Origin: Pyrococcus kukulkanii
GTDB taxonomy: Archaea; Methanobacteriota_B; Thermococci; Thermococcales; Thermococcaceae
DNA length: 64,000 nt
Assembly: GCF_001577775.1 (NCBI RefSeq)
Contig: NZ_CP010835.1
Span: forward strand, 1,240,001 to 1,304,000
Direction of reading: 5' to 3'
Below are positions 52,655 to 60,615 of the stretch, piece after piece; position 1 is the first letter of the stretch, and every line of letters begins with the position of its first letter. Below the pieces are notes generated by a model. That model was not told the origin of the DNA. It saw nothing but the letters and a program-made list of their open reading frames with translations, and ran no database searches. A program made the position numbers and the translations under genes.

Positions 52655-53248
52655 ATGATAGTAGTAATGGCGGGTGGAAGGTCAAGCAGAATGGGGAAGG
52701 AAAAGCCCATTTTGGAAGTTGGCGGAGTGCCGATGGTGCTGAGGGTTTACGAAGAGGTTAGCAAGGTTGATGAGAGCATTGTAGCGGTTTCTAGGCACAC
52801 TCCCAAAACTAAGGAGCTGTGCATTAAGGAGGGAATTGAATTCATCGAAACTCCTGGGGCCGGATACGTTGAAGATATTAATTACCTATTAAGGGAACTT
52901 GGGCCTTTCATAAGCGTTTCCTCTGATTTACCCTTCATTAAGGCCTCAGACGTCTATGAAATGAAGAAGGAGTTTGATGGAAGGGTAAGCTTGACCGGTG
53001 TTTTGCCCTTGAGTTTAGTTCCCAGGGATCTAAATCCCGTCGTGTACAGGGGATATGCAATAGTTGGCGTGAACGCGGTGGGAATTGAGGGTGAAGAATT
53101 CTTCATCTTACACAACCCGTTGCTCGCTTTGAACGTTAACGCACCCTGGGATCTTGAGTTTGCTAATAGAATAACTAAAATACTTGGAAGCAAGGTATTG
53201 TTAGAGGGGAGTGATCTCCATGAAGGATCTCAAGGTTATAGGGGATGA
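52655..53248 (+). CDS. cobY: CobY-like GTP:adenosylcobinamide-phosphate guanylyltransferase
   Basis: 197 residues from ATG 52655 (GGTTGGGTG upstream). Nucleotidyltransferase signature MIVVMAGGRSSRMGKEKPIL, then features shared with archaeal CobY: TPKTKELCIKEGIEF, the TPGAGYVEDINYL loop, and PFISVSSDLPFI; Pro-Val-Val...GYAIVGVNAVG near the end. Would activate adenosylcobinamide phosphate in cobalamin salvage, matching cobO in this window. A MobA-like role is the alternative. Overlaps the aldo/keto reductase gene by 29 bases. Confidence 0.75.
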   Translation: MIVVMAGGRSSRMGKEKPILEVGGVPMVLRVYEEVSKVDESIVAVSRHTPKTKELCIKEGIEFIETPGAGYVEDINYLLRELGPFISVSSDLPFIKASDVYEMKKEFDGRVSLTGVLPLSLVPRDLNPVVYRGYAIVGVNAVGIEGEEFFILHNPLLALNVNAPWDLEFANRITKILGSKVLLEGSDLHEGSQGYRG

Positions 53249-54038
53249 CAGGGTTACCGCGATAGGAATGGGAACCTGGGGAATTGGAGGGAAGGAAATT
53301 CCCGACTACTCCCACGACAAGGAGGCAGTTGAAGCGTTGAGGTTTGGGATAGAGCTGGGCATTAACCTCATCGACACGGCAGAGTTTTATGGGGCCGGCC
53401 ACAGCGAGGAGTTGGTTGGAGAGGCCATAAAGCCCTACGACAGGGACGAGCTTTTCATAGTCAGCAAGGTCTGGCCAACTCATTTTGGCTATGAATCGGC
53501 TAAAAAAGCTGCAAGGGCAAGCGCAAAGAGGCTCGGGACTTACATAGACCTCTACCTTCTTCACTGGCCCGGAACTGACTGGAGGAAAATAGAGGAAACC
53601 CTTCACGCGCTGGAGGATCTCGTGGATGAGGGACTCATCAGGTACATTGGGGTGAGCAACTTCGACTTGGAACTCCTTAAGCGCTCTCAGGAAGCCATGA
53701 GGAAGTACGAGATAGTTGTAAACCAAGTGAAGTACTCGCTTATGGACAGGACTCCCGAGGAAACTGGCTTGCTTGATTACATGAAGAGGGAAAAGATAAC
53801 GCTCATGGCCTACACCCCTCTCGAGAAGGGCATTTTGGCGAGAAATAAGTGCCTGGCGGAGATAGGGAGGAAGTACGACAAGACTGCAGCCCAGGTCGCC
53901 CTGAACTATTTGATATGGGAGGAGAATGTTGTGGCTATTCCAAAGGCCGTGAAGAAGGAGCACATAGAGGAGAACTTTGGGGCGATGGGCTGGAGATTGA
54001 GTAGGGAGGATAGGGAGAAGGCTAAGATGTGTGTTTAA
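53220..54038 (+). CDS. aldo/keto reductase
   Basis: 272 residues, NAD(P)H-dependent TIM-barrel oxidoreductase. Catalytic tetrad: Asp in INLIDTAEFYGAGHSEELVG with Tyr, Lys in FIVSKVWPTH, His in LYLLHWPGTDW. Cofactor-binding end IPKAVKKEHIEENFGAMGWRLS. ATG 53220 follows GTGATCTCC within the preceding gene. Substrate unknown. Confidence 0.92.
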   Translation: MKDLKVIGDDRVTAIGMGTWGIGGKEIPDYSHDKEAVEALRFGIELGINLIDTAEFYGAGHSEELVGEAIKPYDRDELFIVSKVWPTHFGYESAKKAARASAKRLGTYIDLYLLHWPGTDWRKIEETLHALEDLVDEGLIRYIGVSNFDLELLKRSQEAMRKYEIVVNQVKYSLMDRTPEETGLLDYMKREKITLMAYTPLEKGILARNKCLAEIGRKYDKTAAQVALNYLIWEENVVAIPKAVKKEHIEENFGAMGWRLSREDREKAKMCV

Positions 54039-54056
54039 GAATTGGGTGGTGATTTC

Positions 54057-54440
54057 GTGGCCTATTTGGTCGAGTTCGGTTACATCTGTCCCCACTGCGG
54101 TAAAGCTGTAGAGGAAGACCCAATACAGTTCTTGGAAAGCGAAAAATGTGAGGTTGAAGTCTTTAAATGTCCGTACTGTGGAGGGAAGTTCAAAGTCGTG
54201 GCCGTGGAGATTAAGGATATAAACACTGAAACGGGGGATGTAGAAACCTTTGAGTGTGATATTGACGTTAAGTACGAGCCTGGAGATTTTGGCCCTTATT
54301 GTCCCAAGTGTCTCAACTTCATTCCCTGGGATGTCCTTCCGGACGAGGGGCTTTTTAAGTGCCCGCACTGTGGTGCTGAGTTGAAAGTTGAGTGGATAAG
54401 CCTTGAGGAGTTCAAAGAGATGCTTGATTCTCAAGATTGA
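54057..54440 (+). CDS. zinc-ribbon protein
   Basis: 127 residues from GTG 54057 with GGTGGTGAT upstream. Four CxxC knuckles in two tandem ribbons: CPHCG...CPYCG (residues about 11-47) and CPKC...CPHCG (about 82-108), separated by an acidic beta segment. No catalytic motif. 18 bases after the aldo/keto reductase and probably in one operon with it. Nucleic-acid or protein binding is likely but not specified. Confidence 0.75.
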   Translation: MAYLVEFGYICPHCGKAVEEDPIQFLESEKCEVEVFKCPYCGGKFKVVAVEIKDINTETGDVETFECDIDVKYEPGDFGPYCPKCLNFIPWDVLPDEGLFKCPHCGAELKVEWISLEEFKEMLDSQD

Positions 54441-54487
54441 GAAATTGCTTAAATATAGCATTTGCGGAGGTTTTAATGTGAGGGTTT

Positions 54488-55069
54488 ATGGGAATTGAAG
54501 TTCAGAACAACAAAATAATAATTAGGCGTGAACTCAGCGAACTTGATAAGTTCGTGCTTGACGTGGTGAATTTAGTGGGAAGGTATGCTAGGTACGTCAT
54601 AGTTAGTGGGTACGTCATGATATTGCTTGGTCGTTCTCGAGGTACCGAGGACGTTGACTTCATAATTGAAGAACTACCCAGGGAGAAATTCCTTAAAATG
54701 TGTGAGGAGGCAGAAAGGCATGGCTTTGAATTTCTGAACCCTGAGGACTGTGGCGGGCTTTATGGAATGCTTAGGGAAAAATTGGGAATAAGATTGGCCA
54801 GAAAAGGGGAGATAATACCCAATGCAGAGATAAAGTTTCCTAAGGATGAGTTTCATAGGGAGGCCCTTGAGAATAGGCTTCTAGCTGAGCTCAATGGCAG
54901 GGCAATTTACATATCTCCGATAGAGCTTCAGATAGCCTACAAGCTTTACTTGGGCACGGACAAGGATTTTGAAGATGCCTTCTTCTTATATGAGCTCTTC
55001 AAAGAGAAAATTAACAGGAGGGCCCTCGATGAATATGCAAGAAGGCTCGGAGTTAAAATCAAATTTTAA
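54488..55069 (+). CDS. nucleotidyltransferase-fold protein (AbiEii-like)
   Basis: 193 residues. Core YVIVSGYVMILLGRSRGTEDVDFIIEELPREKF matches the G-[SG]-x...R-x-T-x-D-x-D of Pol-beta nucleotidyltransferases of the AbiEii/DUF6036 type. The later SPIELQIAYKLYLGTDKDFEDAFFLYELF (with K...D-x-x-D) is the usual second motif. Such proteins serve as toxins in type IV toxin-antitoxin or abortive-infection pairs. It overlaps a small gene by 41 bases downstream. Confidence 0.82.
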   Translation: MGIEVQNNKIIIRRELSELDKFVLDVVNLVGRYARYVIVSGYVMILLGRSRGTEDVDFIIEELPREKFLKMCEEAERHGFEFLNPEDCGGLYGMLREKLGIRLARKGEIIPNAEIKFPKDEFHREALENRLLAELNGRAIYISPIELQIAYKLYLGTDKDFEDAFFLYELFKEKINRRALDEYARRLGVKIKF

Positions 55070-55247
55070 GCGGGATATGGAGGAAAGACTGGCCTTCATA
55101 AGGCTTTACGTTAAAAGGCTGAAGGAAAATCCTGACGAGGTTTTTAAACAACAGGTAAAGCTAGTAAATTCCTTTTTAGAATCTGCTAAAAACTTTCCGC
55201 TGAGTAAAGAAGAGTACTTGAGAATGAAGGGAGAATTACGGGATTAA
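55029..55247 (+). CDS. small partner of the nucleotidyltransferase (72 aa)
   Basis: Helical, charged protein MNMQEGSELKSNFKRDMEER followed by IRLYVKRLKENPDEVFKQQVKLVNSFLESA and FPLSKEEYLRMKGELRD. Start ATG 55029 lies within the nucleotidyltransferase gene (41-base overlap), a tight coupling typical of toxin-antitoxin genes, though here the presumed partner comes second. Role inferred from position only. Confidence 0.6.
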   Translation: MNMQEGSELKSNFKRDMEERLAFIRLYVKRLKENPDEVFKQQVKLVNSFLESAKNFPLSKEEYLRMKGELRD

Positions 55248-55657
55248 ACCATCCTAACAGCCTCGTTCAGGGGGAGTATCTTTACCTTATCCTTAATAGT
55301 TAACTTTTTATCACCTATCAGAATCGGCGTTGCTGTGGCCATAGCTAGGGCAACATAAGGAACGTCCTTGGGATTAGGACATATTCTTTTTGCTTCTTCT
55401 AGGAAGTCCTCGTAAACCTCCCTATCAATTGTAATTATCTGTTCTCTGATTTTCTCTAAGAGGAATTCAACTTCTTCGTGACTGAGACGAGTGATCTTGA
55501 CTAATTTAGTATGGAGCCTCTTCAGTTCCTCCCAAAAGTAATCTGGTACAAGGAATTCAAAAGTCCTTGATATGTGATTTTTCACAAAAAGTTCTTGAGC
55601 GGTTCCTCTGTTGTGGAGGGCTGAGAAAACGACGTTGTAGTCGGGAACTACCTTCAT
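55244..55657 (-). CDS. PIN-domain ribonuclease toxin (VapC-like)
   Basis: 137 residues. PIN acidic residues: Asp6 in VVPDYNVVFSAL, Glu in FWEELKRL, Asp in PKDVPYVALAMA and Asp in ILIGDKKL. Metal-dependent RNase probably acting on tRNA or rRNA. Its start overlaps the antitoxin stop by one base. Convergent with the preceding small gene (4-base overlap). Confidence 0.88.
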   Translation of the reverse strand: MKVVPDYNVVFSALHNRGTAQELFVKNHISRTFEFLVPDYFWEELKRLHTKLVKITRLSHEEVEFLLEKIREQIITIDREVYEDFLEEAKRICPNPKDVPYVALAMATATPILIGDKKLTIKDKVKILPLNEAVRMV

Positions 55658-55893
55658 TACAACACACCATGTCTTCTCGCAATTGCCTCTGCTAGCTCCT
55701 CCGCTAGTTTTCTCCCATCTTCCTCAGACATCTGGGATTTTTGAAAAATTTCCATGAGCCTCTCGATTTCTCTTATTCTCTCCTCTATTTTCTTAGTTAC
55801 TTCCACAGCTATCATGCGTCTGACAATTTCCTCAAAATCTTTTCCGAGACCTTCCGGAATTTTTACCTTAATCACGACCTCAACCTCTCCCAT
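55657..55893 (-). CDS. VapB-like antitoxin
   Basis: 78 residues from ATG 55893 (GGAGGTAAC upstream). N-terminal strand-helix EVEVVIKVKIPEGLGKDFEEIVRRMIAVEV, then helices with a C-terminal tail EELAEAIARRHGVL that would wrap the PIN protein. First gene of the pair; one-base overlap with the toxin. A TnpB-element remnant ends 30 bases upstream, so the promoter may be partly IS sequence. Confidence 0.75.
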   Translation of the reverse strand: MGEVEVVIKVKIPEGLGKDFEEIVRRMIAVEVTKKIEERIREIERLMEIFQKSQMSEEDGRKLAEELAEAIARRHGVL

Positions 55894-55922
55894 CCCGTTA
55901 CCTCCCAATAGGAAGTGTGAAT

Positions 55923-56184
55923 CCGTTTCCTTCCGCACCTATTCTCGTTTTAATGAGTGATCACTATCAACGTGGTGCGGGTGGTTGGCTTCAAGTGTTG
56001 GGTTCATTGGAACCACCGGTTCCTCACCCAACACTTCATCAGCCTTCGGGCTGAACGGAGACAGCCCCCAAATACTGTTTAGTCTTCCAGACCCTCCGAC
56101 GCAGAGCGTCGTCATCGGGCTTAACCACCACACTTCACTGAGCTTAGTATTTAAAATATTACAACTGTAACAACCCAGAGAACA
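55923..56184 (-). mobile_element. remnant of a TnpB-type IS (262 bp)
   Basis: Both ends of the IS at 45200-46623 are kept: right end CCGTTTCCTTCCGCACC (plus strand) and left end TGTTCT after AGGC. Inside remain codons for PDDDALRRRV and SPFSPKADEVLGEEPVVPM, homologous to the TnpB C-terminus, with most of tnpB deleted. It sits exactly at the stop codon of the ATPase gene (GAATAGGC). The predicted omegaRNA stem survives with a compensating change. Confidence 0.85.
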
Positions 56185-56186
56185 GC

Positions 56187-57566
56187 CTATTCAAATACCT
56201 TTCTCCCTACTTTGAAATCATTCAACTCAAAAATTGTATAACCTCTTTCCCTTAACGTTTCCTTTTTCTCAATCTTTTTGGCAATTAAACCGTAGAATTT
56301 GTTCCACTCCTTCAAATCAACAAGTTCGGCTTTCCTTTCCAGTTTTTCCAGTATCCTCTTTGCATCCCTCTCACTTAGCTCTTTCCACTTCACTTCAATG
56401 AAGAGAGCTTTCTTCTCCCTCTCATTCAGAGCAACAATGTCAATTTCCTCGTTTTTGTGCCACCATCTCCCGATTTTGGTGAATCTAAAGGGCAACTTTC
56501 CAGCCTTATTCAGGTCGATCAATAGTTGTCTAGCAATCTTTTCGAAGATCCATCCAAGATATCTGTTGAAATTTCTTTCAAAGTTTCCAATGGCTTCATC
56601 AGGAAGTCCAATCTCTATCTCTTCCTTAAAGGGATGCACAAAGGTGTAGTAAAAGGTGAAATAGTTGTCGCTGATATAGTAGCGGGAGTTCCTAAATTTT
56701 CTCTTTGGCTTTTCCGTTACTGGTGCTTCTCTGCCAACTATTCCGAGGTTTAGGAGTATGCTGAGGTATCGCGTTAGTTTTGAGCTCTCGAGCTCTGTTG
56801 CATTCTTCAGCTCGTTGAACGAGCGATAGCCGTAGCTTATCGCCTCGAGTATTGTATTGTAAGTGCTGAGGTCGCGAAGCTCATAGCGGAGCAGATACTC
56901 GGCTTCCTCGTAGAGAAATCCCCTATTGAAGAACTCCTCTTTTGCATTCTCCTCTGGCGATAATGAAGGATCTAAGCGAAGTAGGTACTCTGGGATTCCA
57001 TCGACCATTCCGTAAACTTTCACAAGATCTTCAAGGCTGTAGCCCGGGAAGAATTCGTAGATGTTGTGGAACTTAAGCGGTTCTACCTTCAGGGAGAGAG
57101 TTCTCCTTCCATAGAGTGGACTGCCGTATGATATCAAATCCTCCATCATTGAGATGCTGGAACCACAGAGGACTATGCTCCCTTTTCCTCTGAAGTCTAG
57201 ATGTTCCTGTATTACACCAAGGATGCGAGGATAGTTCTTGGCCAAAATCTGGAATTCATCAAATATTATAACTACATCTTCAGGAAGTCGCTCAAAGAAC
57301 TCATCAAATGACTTAATTGGATGCTTCAGCAGGGAGATGTCGTTTGTAAGTGAGAAGAGCTTCGCGTTGAGTGTCTTTAAAGTTTCGTGGATTTCTTCCT
57401 CCTTGCAGAGGTGATAGAGAGTCCTAAAGTCCTTTGATGCCTCGATTAGGAGCCTTGTCTTTCCGACTCTCCTCCTTCCATATACTATAACGAGGGATCC
57501 TCTCCTGAATGCTTTCCTAAGTGTCCTTAGCTCCTCCTCCCTGTTGACGAACTTTTGTGTAATCAT
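56187..57566 (-). CDS. archaeal AAA ATPase (paralogue of 47921)
   Basis: 459 residues, MITQKFVNREEELRTLRKAF opening, Walker A GRRRVGKTRLLIEA (about 30-43), Walker B VVIIFDEFQIL, sensor VLCGSSISMM, central winged helix, and C-terminal nuclease-like GRWWHKNEEIDIVALNEREKKALFIEVKWKEL. Same architecture as the 47921-49285 protein. The stop codon is formed where the IS remnant begins (TAG|GC), so the natural C-terminus is just kept. Start codon within an imperfect 26-bp palindrome. Confidence 0.88.
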   Translation of the reverse strand: MITQKFVNREEELRTLRKAFRRGSLVIVYGRRRVGKTRLLIEASKDFRTLYHLCKEEEIHETLKTLNAKLFSLTNDISLLKHPIKSFDEFFERLPEDVVIIFDEFQILAKNYPRILGVIQEHLDFRGKGSIVLCGSSISMMEDLISYGSPLYGRRTLSLKVEPLKFHNIYEFFPGYSLEDLVKVYGMVDGIPEYLLRLDPSLSPEENAKEEFFNRGFLYEEAEYLLRYELRDLSTYNTILEAISYGYRSFNELKNATELESSKLTRYLSILLNLGIVGREAPVTEKPKRKFRNSRYYISDNYFTFYYTFVHPFKEEIEIGLPDEAIGNFERNFNRYLGWIFEKIARQLLIDLNKAGKLPFRFTKIGRWWHKNEEIDIVALNEREKKALFIEVKWKELSERDAKRILEKLERKAELVDLKEWNKFYGLIAKKIEKKETLRERGYTIFELNDFKVGRKVFE

Positions 57567-57585
57567 GATTATATAATCAAGGTTA
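57560..57585. promoter_or_regulatory. palindrome over the second ATPase start codon
   Basis: TAATCATGATTAT followed by ATAATCAAGGTTA: inverted repeat with two mismatches. The left arm is identical to that at 49279-49291 and holds the ATG at the same offset. TTTTAAATATATAACC upstream supplies a TATA box about 25 bases away, again implying a leaderless message. Confidence 0.7.
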
Positions 57586-57643
57586 TATATTTAAAACTCT
57601 TCCGATAAACACATCTGTCGAACAATTTTCTTAAACGTCTTAG

Positions 57644-57659
57644 CTTAACCTAGGTTAAG
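57644..57659 (+). promoter_or_regulatory. 16-bp perfect palindrome before the tungsten oxidoreductase
   Basis: CTTAACCT followed by AGGTTAAG, ending 10 bases before the GTG start and touching the AGGTGGG ribosome site. It fits an operator at the transcript start. Confidence 0.55.
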
Positions 57660-57668
57660 GTGGGACTA

Positions 57669-59519
57669 GTGAAAGGTTACAAGGGGAAAATTCTCAGGGT
57701 CGATCTGACAAGCGGTGAGGTTTCAATAGAGCCTCTTGGGGATGATGTTATAGAGAAGTTCGTCGGCGGGAAGGGGCTCGGCTATTATCTCATGTACAAG
57801 GAGGTTCCCCCAGGAACAGACCCTTTTAGCCCGGGGAATAAGTTGCTCTTCGTTCCTGGGGCCCTAACCGGTCTAATCCCAGGATCCAGTAAGGTTATAG
57901 CCGTGAGCAAAAGCCCCGAGACTAGGCTGATAAGTGATTCGAGCGGTGGGGATGCCTTTGGCCCAAAGCTCAAGGGGCACTTTGATGCGGTAATAATAGA
58001 GGGAAGAGCTGAAGAGCCAGTTTACATCTACATCTACGAGGGCCAGGCCGAGATCAGAGATGCTGGGGAGCTGTGGGGAAAGGGAGTTTACGAGGCAACT
58101 AACGAGCTCTGGAGGAAGTATCCAAAGGCCAGCATAGCGATGATAGGGAAGGCCGGGGAAAACAGGGTGAGGATAGCGAACATAGTTTACGACTCAGAGA
58201 GGGCCAGCGGAAGGGGAGGCCTTGGAGCGGTGATGGGTAGCAAGAACCTTAAAGCCGTGGTAGTTGAGCCTGGCGAAAAGCCTGAGGTAGCCAATAGAGA
58301 GGAGTACGAGAGGCTCTGGAAGGAGTACTACGATTCCTATGCCACAGATCCCAAGTACGAGCACACCCGTAATTACGGAACCACGGATGGCCTTAGGAGC
58401 TCAGCCTCCCTGGGAATGAGTCCAGCCTACAACTTCTCGAGGCCATACATTCCCGACGAGCTGGCGAGCAAATTGGCTGGGGATGAGGTTAAGAAGTATG
58501 AGATAGAGCCGGAATGGTTCATCCACGGGAAGAGCTGTCCGATTAAGTGCGCCCGCTATGTAGAGGTTGAGTACAAGGGCAGGAGGATAAGGGTTAAGCC
58601 AGAGTACGAAAGCATAGCCATGCTCGGTGCCGCAGCGGGTGTATTCAACTTTCCGGCGGTGGCGTACTTCAACCACCTTGTCAATGACCTCGGTCTCGAC
58701 AGCATAGCTGCTGGAAACGTCATAGGCTGGTTCTTTGAGCTTGTTGAGAGGGGATTAATAACGGAGGAAGAGATAGGGTTTAAGGTCAAGGGATTTGGCG
58801 ATGAGGAGGCTGAGGAAAAACTGCTCGTGCTAATAGCCGAGAGGAAGGGTATTGGAGCTGTCTTGGCGGAGGGAGTTAAGAGGGCCTGCGAGATCCTAGG
58901 AAGGGGTTGCGAGTTTGCGGTTCACGTTAAGGGCCTAGAAGCCCCGGCCTGGGATCCAAGGGGTAGGAGGACTTACGCCTTAAGCTATGCAACGGCCGAC
59001 GTCGGGGCGAGCCACCTGAGGGGTTGGCCGAGGCCCCATCAGTTACCAAATCAAGGGCCCGCCAAAGAGCTGGTTCCTCCCTTGATTGAGGCTAGGGATG
59101 AGAGCTACATCTTCGATATGCTTGGGGTCTGTAAGTTCGTTCCCTACAAGCTTGATGATCTCGCTAAGTTCTTCTCAATAGTTACAGGAAGGGAGTGGAG
59201 CGTTGAAAAGCTAAGGAGAGTCGCTTGGGCAGTTGAGAGCATAGCAAGGATTCATAATGCTTTGGACTGGGTAACTCCGCCTTTGGATGACGTCATACCA
59301 CCAAGGTGGTGGGAGCCAGAGCCTGATGGACCCGCCAAGGGTAACGCTGCATTCATAGATTACAATGACTTCCTTGAGGCGAGGAGGGAGTTCTACAGGC
59401 TTAGGGGATGGCATGAGGAGCTCGGCGTCCCACTGCCGGAGACCATGGAGAGGCTTGGCTACCCCGAATTCAAGGAGGATGCTAAGAGAGCCTTGGAGGT
59501 CGTGAGGGAGAGGCTTTAA
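57669..59519 (+). CDS. wor4: tungsten-containing aldehyde oxidoreductase, WOR4-like
   Basis: 616 residues from GTG 57669 (AGGTGGGACTA upstream); relatives start M.GYKGKILRVDLT. AOR family: tungstopterin-binding GGKGLGYYL, GALTGLIPGSSK, SDSSGGDAFGPKLK, ERASGRGGLGAVMGSKNLKA, and DVGASHLRG. Iron-sulfur ligands: CPIKC (CxxxC) plus GVCKF near the C-terminus; the first Cys of the usual CxxCxxxC is Gly. P. furiosus WOR4 lies next to apgM as here. Oxidises an unknown aldehyde with ferredoxin. Confidence 0.88.
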   Translation: MKGYKGKILRVDLTSGEVSIEPLGDDVIEKFVGGKGLGYYLMYKEVPPGTDPFSPGNKLLFVPGALTGLIPGSSKVIAVSKSPETRLISDSSGGDAFGPKLKGHFDAVIIEGRAEEPVYIYIYEGQAEIRDAGELWGKGVYEATNELWRKYPKASIAMIGKAGENRVRIANIVYDSERASGRGGLGAVMGSKNLKAVVVEPGEKPEVANREEYERLWKEYYDSYATDPKYEHTRNYGTTDGLRSSASLGMSPAYNFSRPYIPDELASKLAGDEVKKYEIEPEWFIHGKSCPIKCARYVEVEYKGRRIRVKPEYESIAMLGAAAGVFNFPAVAYFNHLVNDLGLDSIAAGNVIGWFFELVERGLITEEEIGFKVKGFGDEEAEEKLLVLIAERKGIGAVLAEGVKRACEILGRGCEFAVHVKGLEAPAWDPRGRRTYALSYATADVGASHLRGWPRPHQLPNQGPAKELVPPLIEARDESYIFDMLGVCKFVPYKLDDLAKFFSIVTGREWSVEKLRRVAWAVESIARIHNALDWVTPPLDDVIPPRWWEPEPDGPAKGNAAFIDYNDFLEARREFYRLRGWHEELGVPLPETMERLGYPEFKEDAKRALEVVRERL

Positions 59520-60235
59520 AGGATCATCCTCAGGGCCACAACTACCAAAAACCCAGCGAAAACCTTTTTGAGGATCTCTGGGTGCGTCCTGTGGGCGGTG
59601 ATGGCTCCAAGGTAGCCTCCCACTATCAGCCCTGGGGCTAGGGTTAGGATTATCCTGGGGTCAACGTGGCCCAACCTGTAGTGCTCTATGCTCCCGGCGA
59701 GCGCCGTAAAGAAAAGGGCAAGGCTTGAAGTTCCTATGGCGTACCTCATTGGTATTCCCGCCAGAGAGTGGAACAGCGGAACGTTTAGAACTCCACCACT
59801 TATCCCCAGGAGACCGCTCATAGTTCCGGACACAATCCCTATTATTGGGATCGCCTTGTAGTTCACACCTCTATACTCCTCACTATTTTCGCTCTTCTTC
59901 AGGAGGGTATAGGAGAGGTACAAGAGCAGAATACCAAACGCTATCCTGAGAGCTTTCTCGGGCAACAGGGACGAGGCGTAGGAGCCTATAATGGCCGAGG
60001 GAACTGAAAACATCTCCTTCAACAAAACAACTTTAGGCAACACTGAATTCCTTCTTAAATGGGTTACGGCTGAGGAGAAGGAGCTTACAGTTATGCACGT
60101 CAAGCTCGTCCCTATTGCAAGGTGAATGGGCTTCCCCAGGATGACTAGGGCGGGAACTATTAGGAAACCCCCTCCTACCCCGAGGAGCCCGGCGAGGAAA
60201 CCTATCCCTAGTCCAAGGACCACGAACTCGAGCAT
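59516..60235 (-). CDS. TauE/SafE-family sulfite/organosulfonate exporter
   Basis: 239 residues, about eight membrane helices. Both halves carry the family glycine motif (FLAGLLGVGGGFLIVPALVILG and GTMSGLLGISGGVLNVPLF). Last of a three-gene unit, starting one base into the preceding stop (TGATG). Converges with the tungsten enzyme, 4-base overlap. Substrate unknown. Confidence 0.9.
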   Translation of the reverse strand: MLEFVVLGLGIGFLAGLLGVGGGFLIVPALVILGKPIHLAIGTSLTCITVSSFSSAVTHLRRNSVLPKVVLLKEMFSVPSAIIGSYASSLLPEKALRIAFGILLLYLSYTLLKKSENSEEYRGVNYKAIPIIGIVSGTMSGLLGISGGVLNVPLFHSLAGIPMRYAIGTSSLALFFTALAGSIEHYRLGHVDPRIILTLAPGLIVGGYLGAITAHRTHPEILKKVFAGFLVVVALRMIL

Positions 60236-60612
60236 CAGTACTGCTCCCTCATCGTCCTTATCACGGGGTCATGAATTAAGGTTGAGGTTATGCTGTCGAC
60301 CATCCTGAAGAACTCCTCTTTCCCCTCCTCCAAGCCTAGATTTTGAGCTTTCATAATCTTTAGTTCTCTACCCAGGATCCACTTCCCCAGGATTATCTTT
60401 TCCCTCCCTCCTTTCCTGGCATCTATTCTAACTAAACCATAGGGAATGTCCGCCGTCCACCAGTTCGCCTTGAAAGTTACCTCCCATCCAGCTTTTTTCA
60501 CGGCATCTTCCAACTTTTCCATGGTGTCTAGAGGGCCGTATGGGGTTTTAAAAGTGATAACGAGCCACAGTCCTTCCTTATCTATATTTTCTCTAACTAC
60601 ATCCTCTAACAT
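60235..60612 (-). CDS. unknown 125-aa protein
   Basis: Soluble alpha/beta protein (LWLVITFKTPYGPLDTMEKLEDAVKKAGWEVTFKANWWTADIPYGLVRIDARK), C-terminal helices. Between DGGGP synthase (3 bases) and the TauE exporter (overlap). No family recognised; operon position does not settle the role. Confidence 0.6.
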   Translation of the reverse strand: MLEDVVRENIDKEGLWLVITFKTPYGPLDTMEKLEDAVKKAGWEVTFKANWWTADIPYGLVRIDARKGGREKIILGKWILGRELKIMKAQNLGLEEGKEEFFRMVDSITSTLIHDPVIRTMREQY

Positions 60613-60615
60613 TCT

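Noticed and set aside
53175-54461. A 428-codon minus-strand frame
   Set aside because: It is the shadow of the aldo/keto reductase and zinc-ribbon genes; no ribosome site, and the plus-strand products are clear families.
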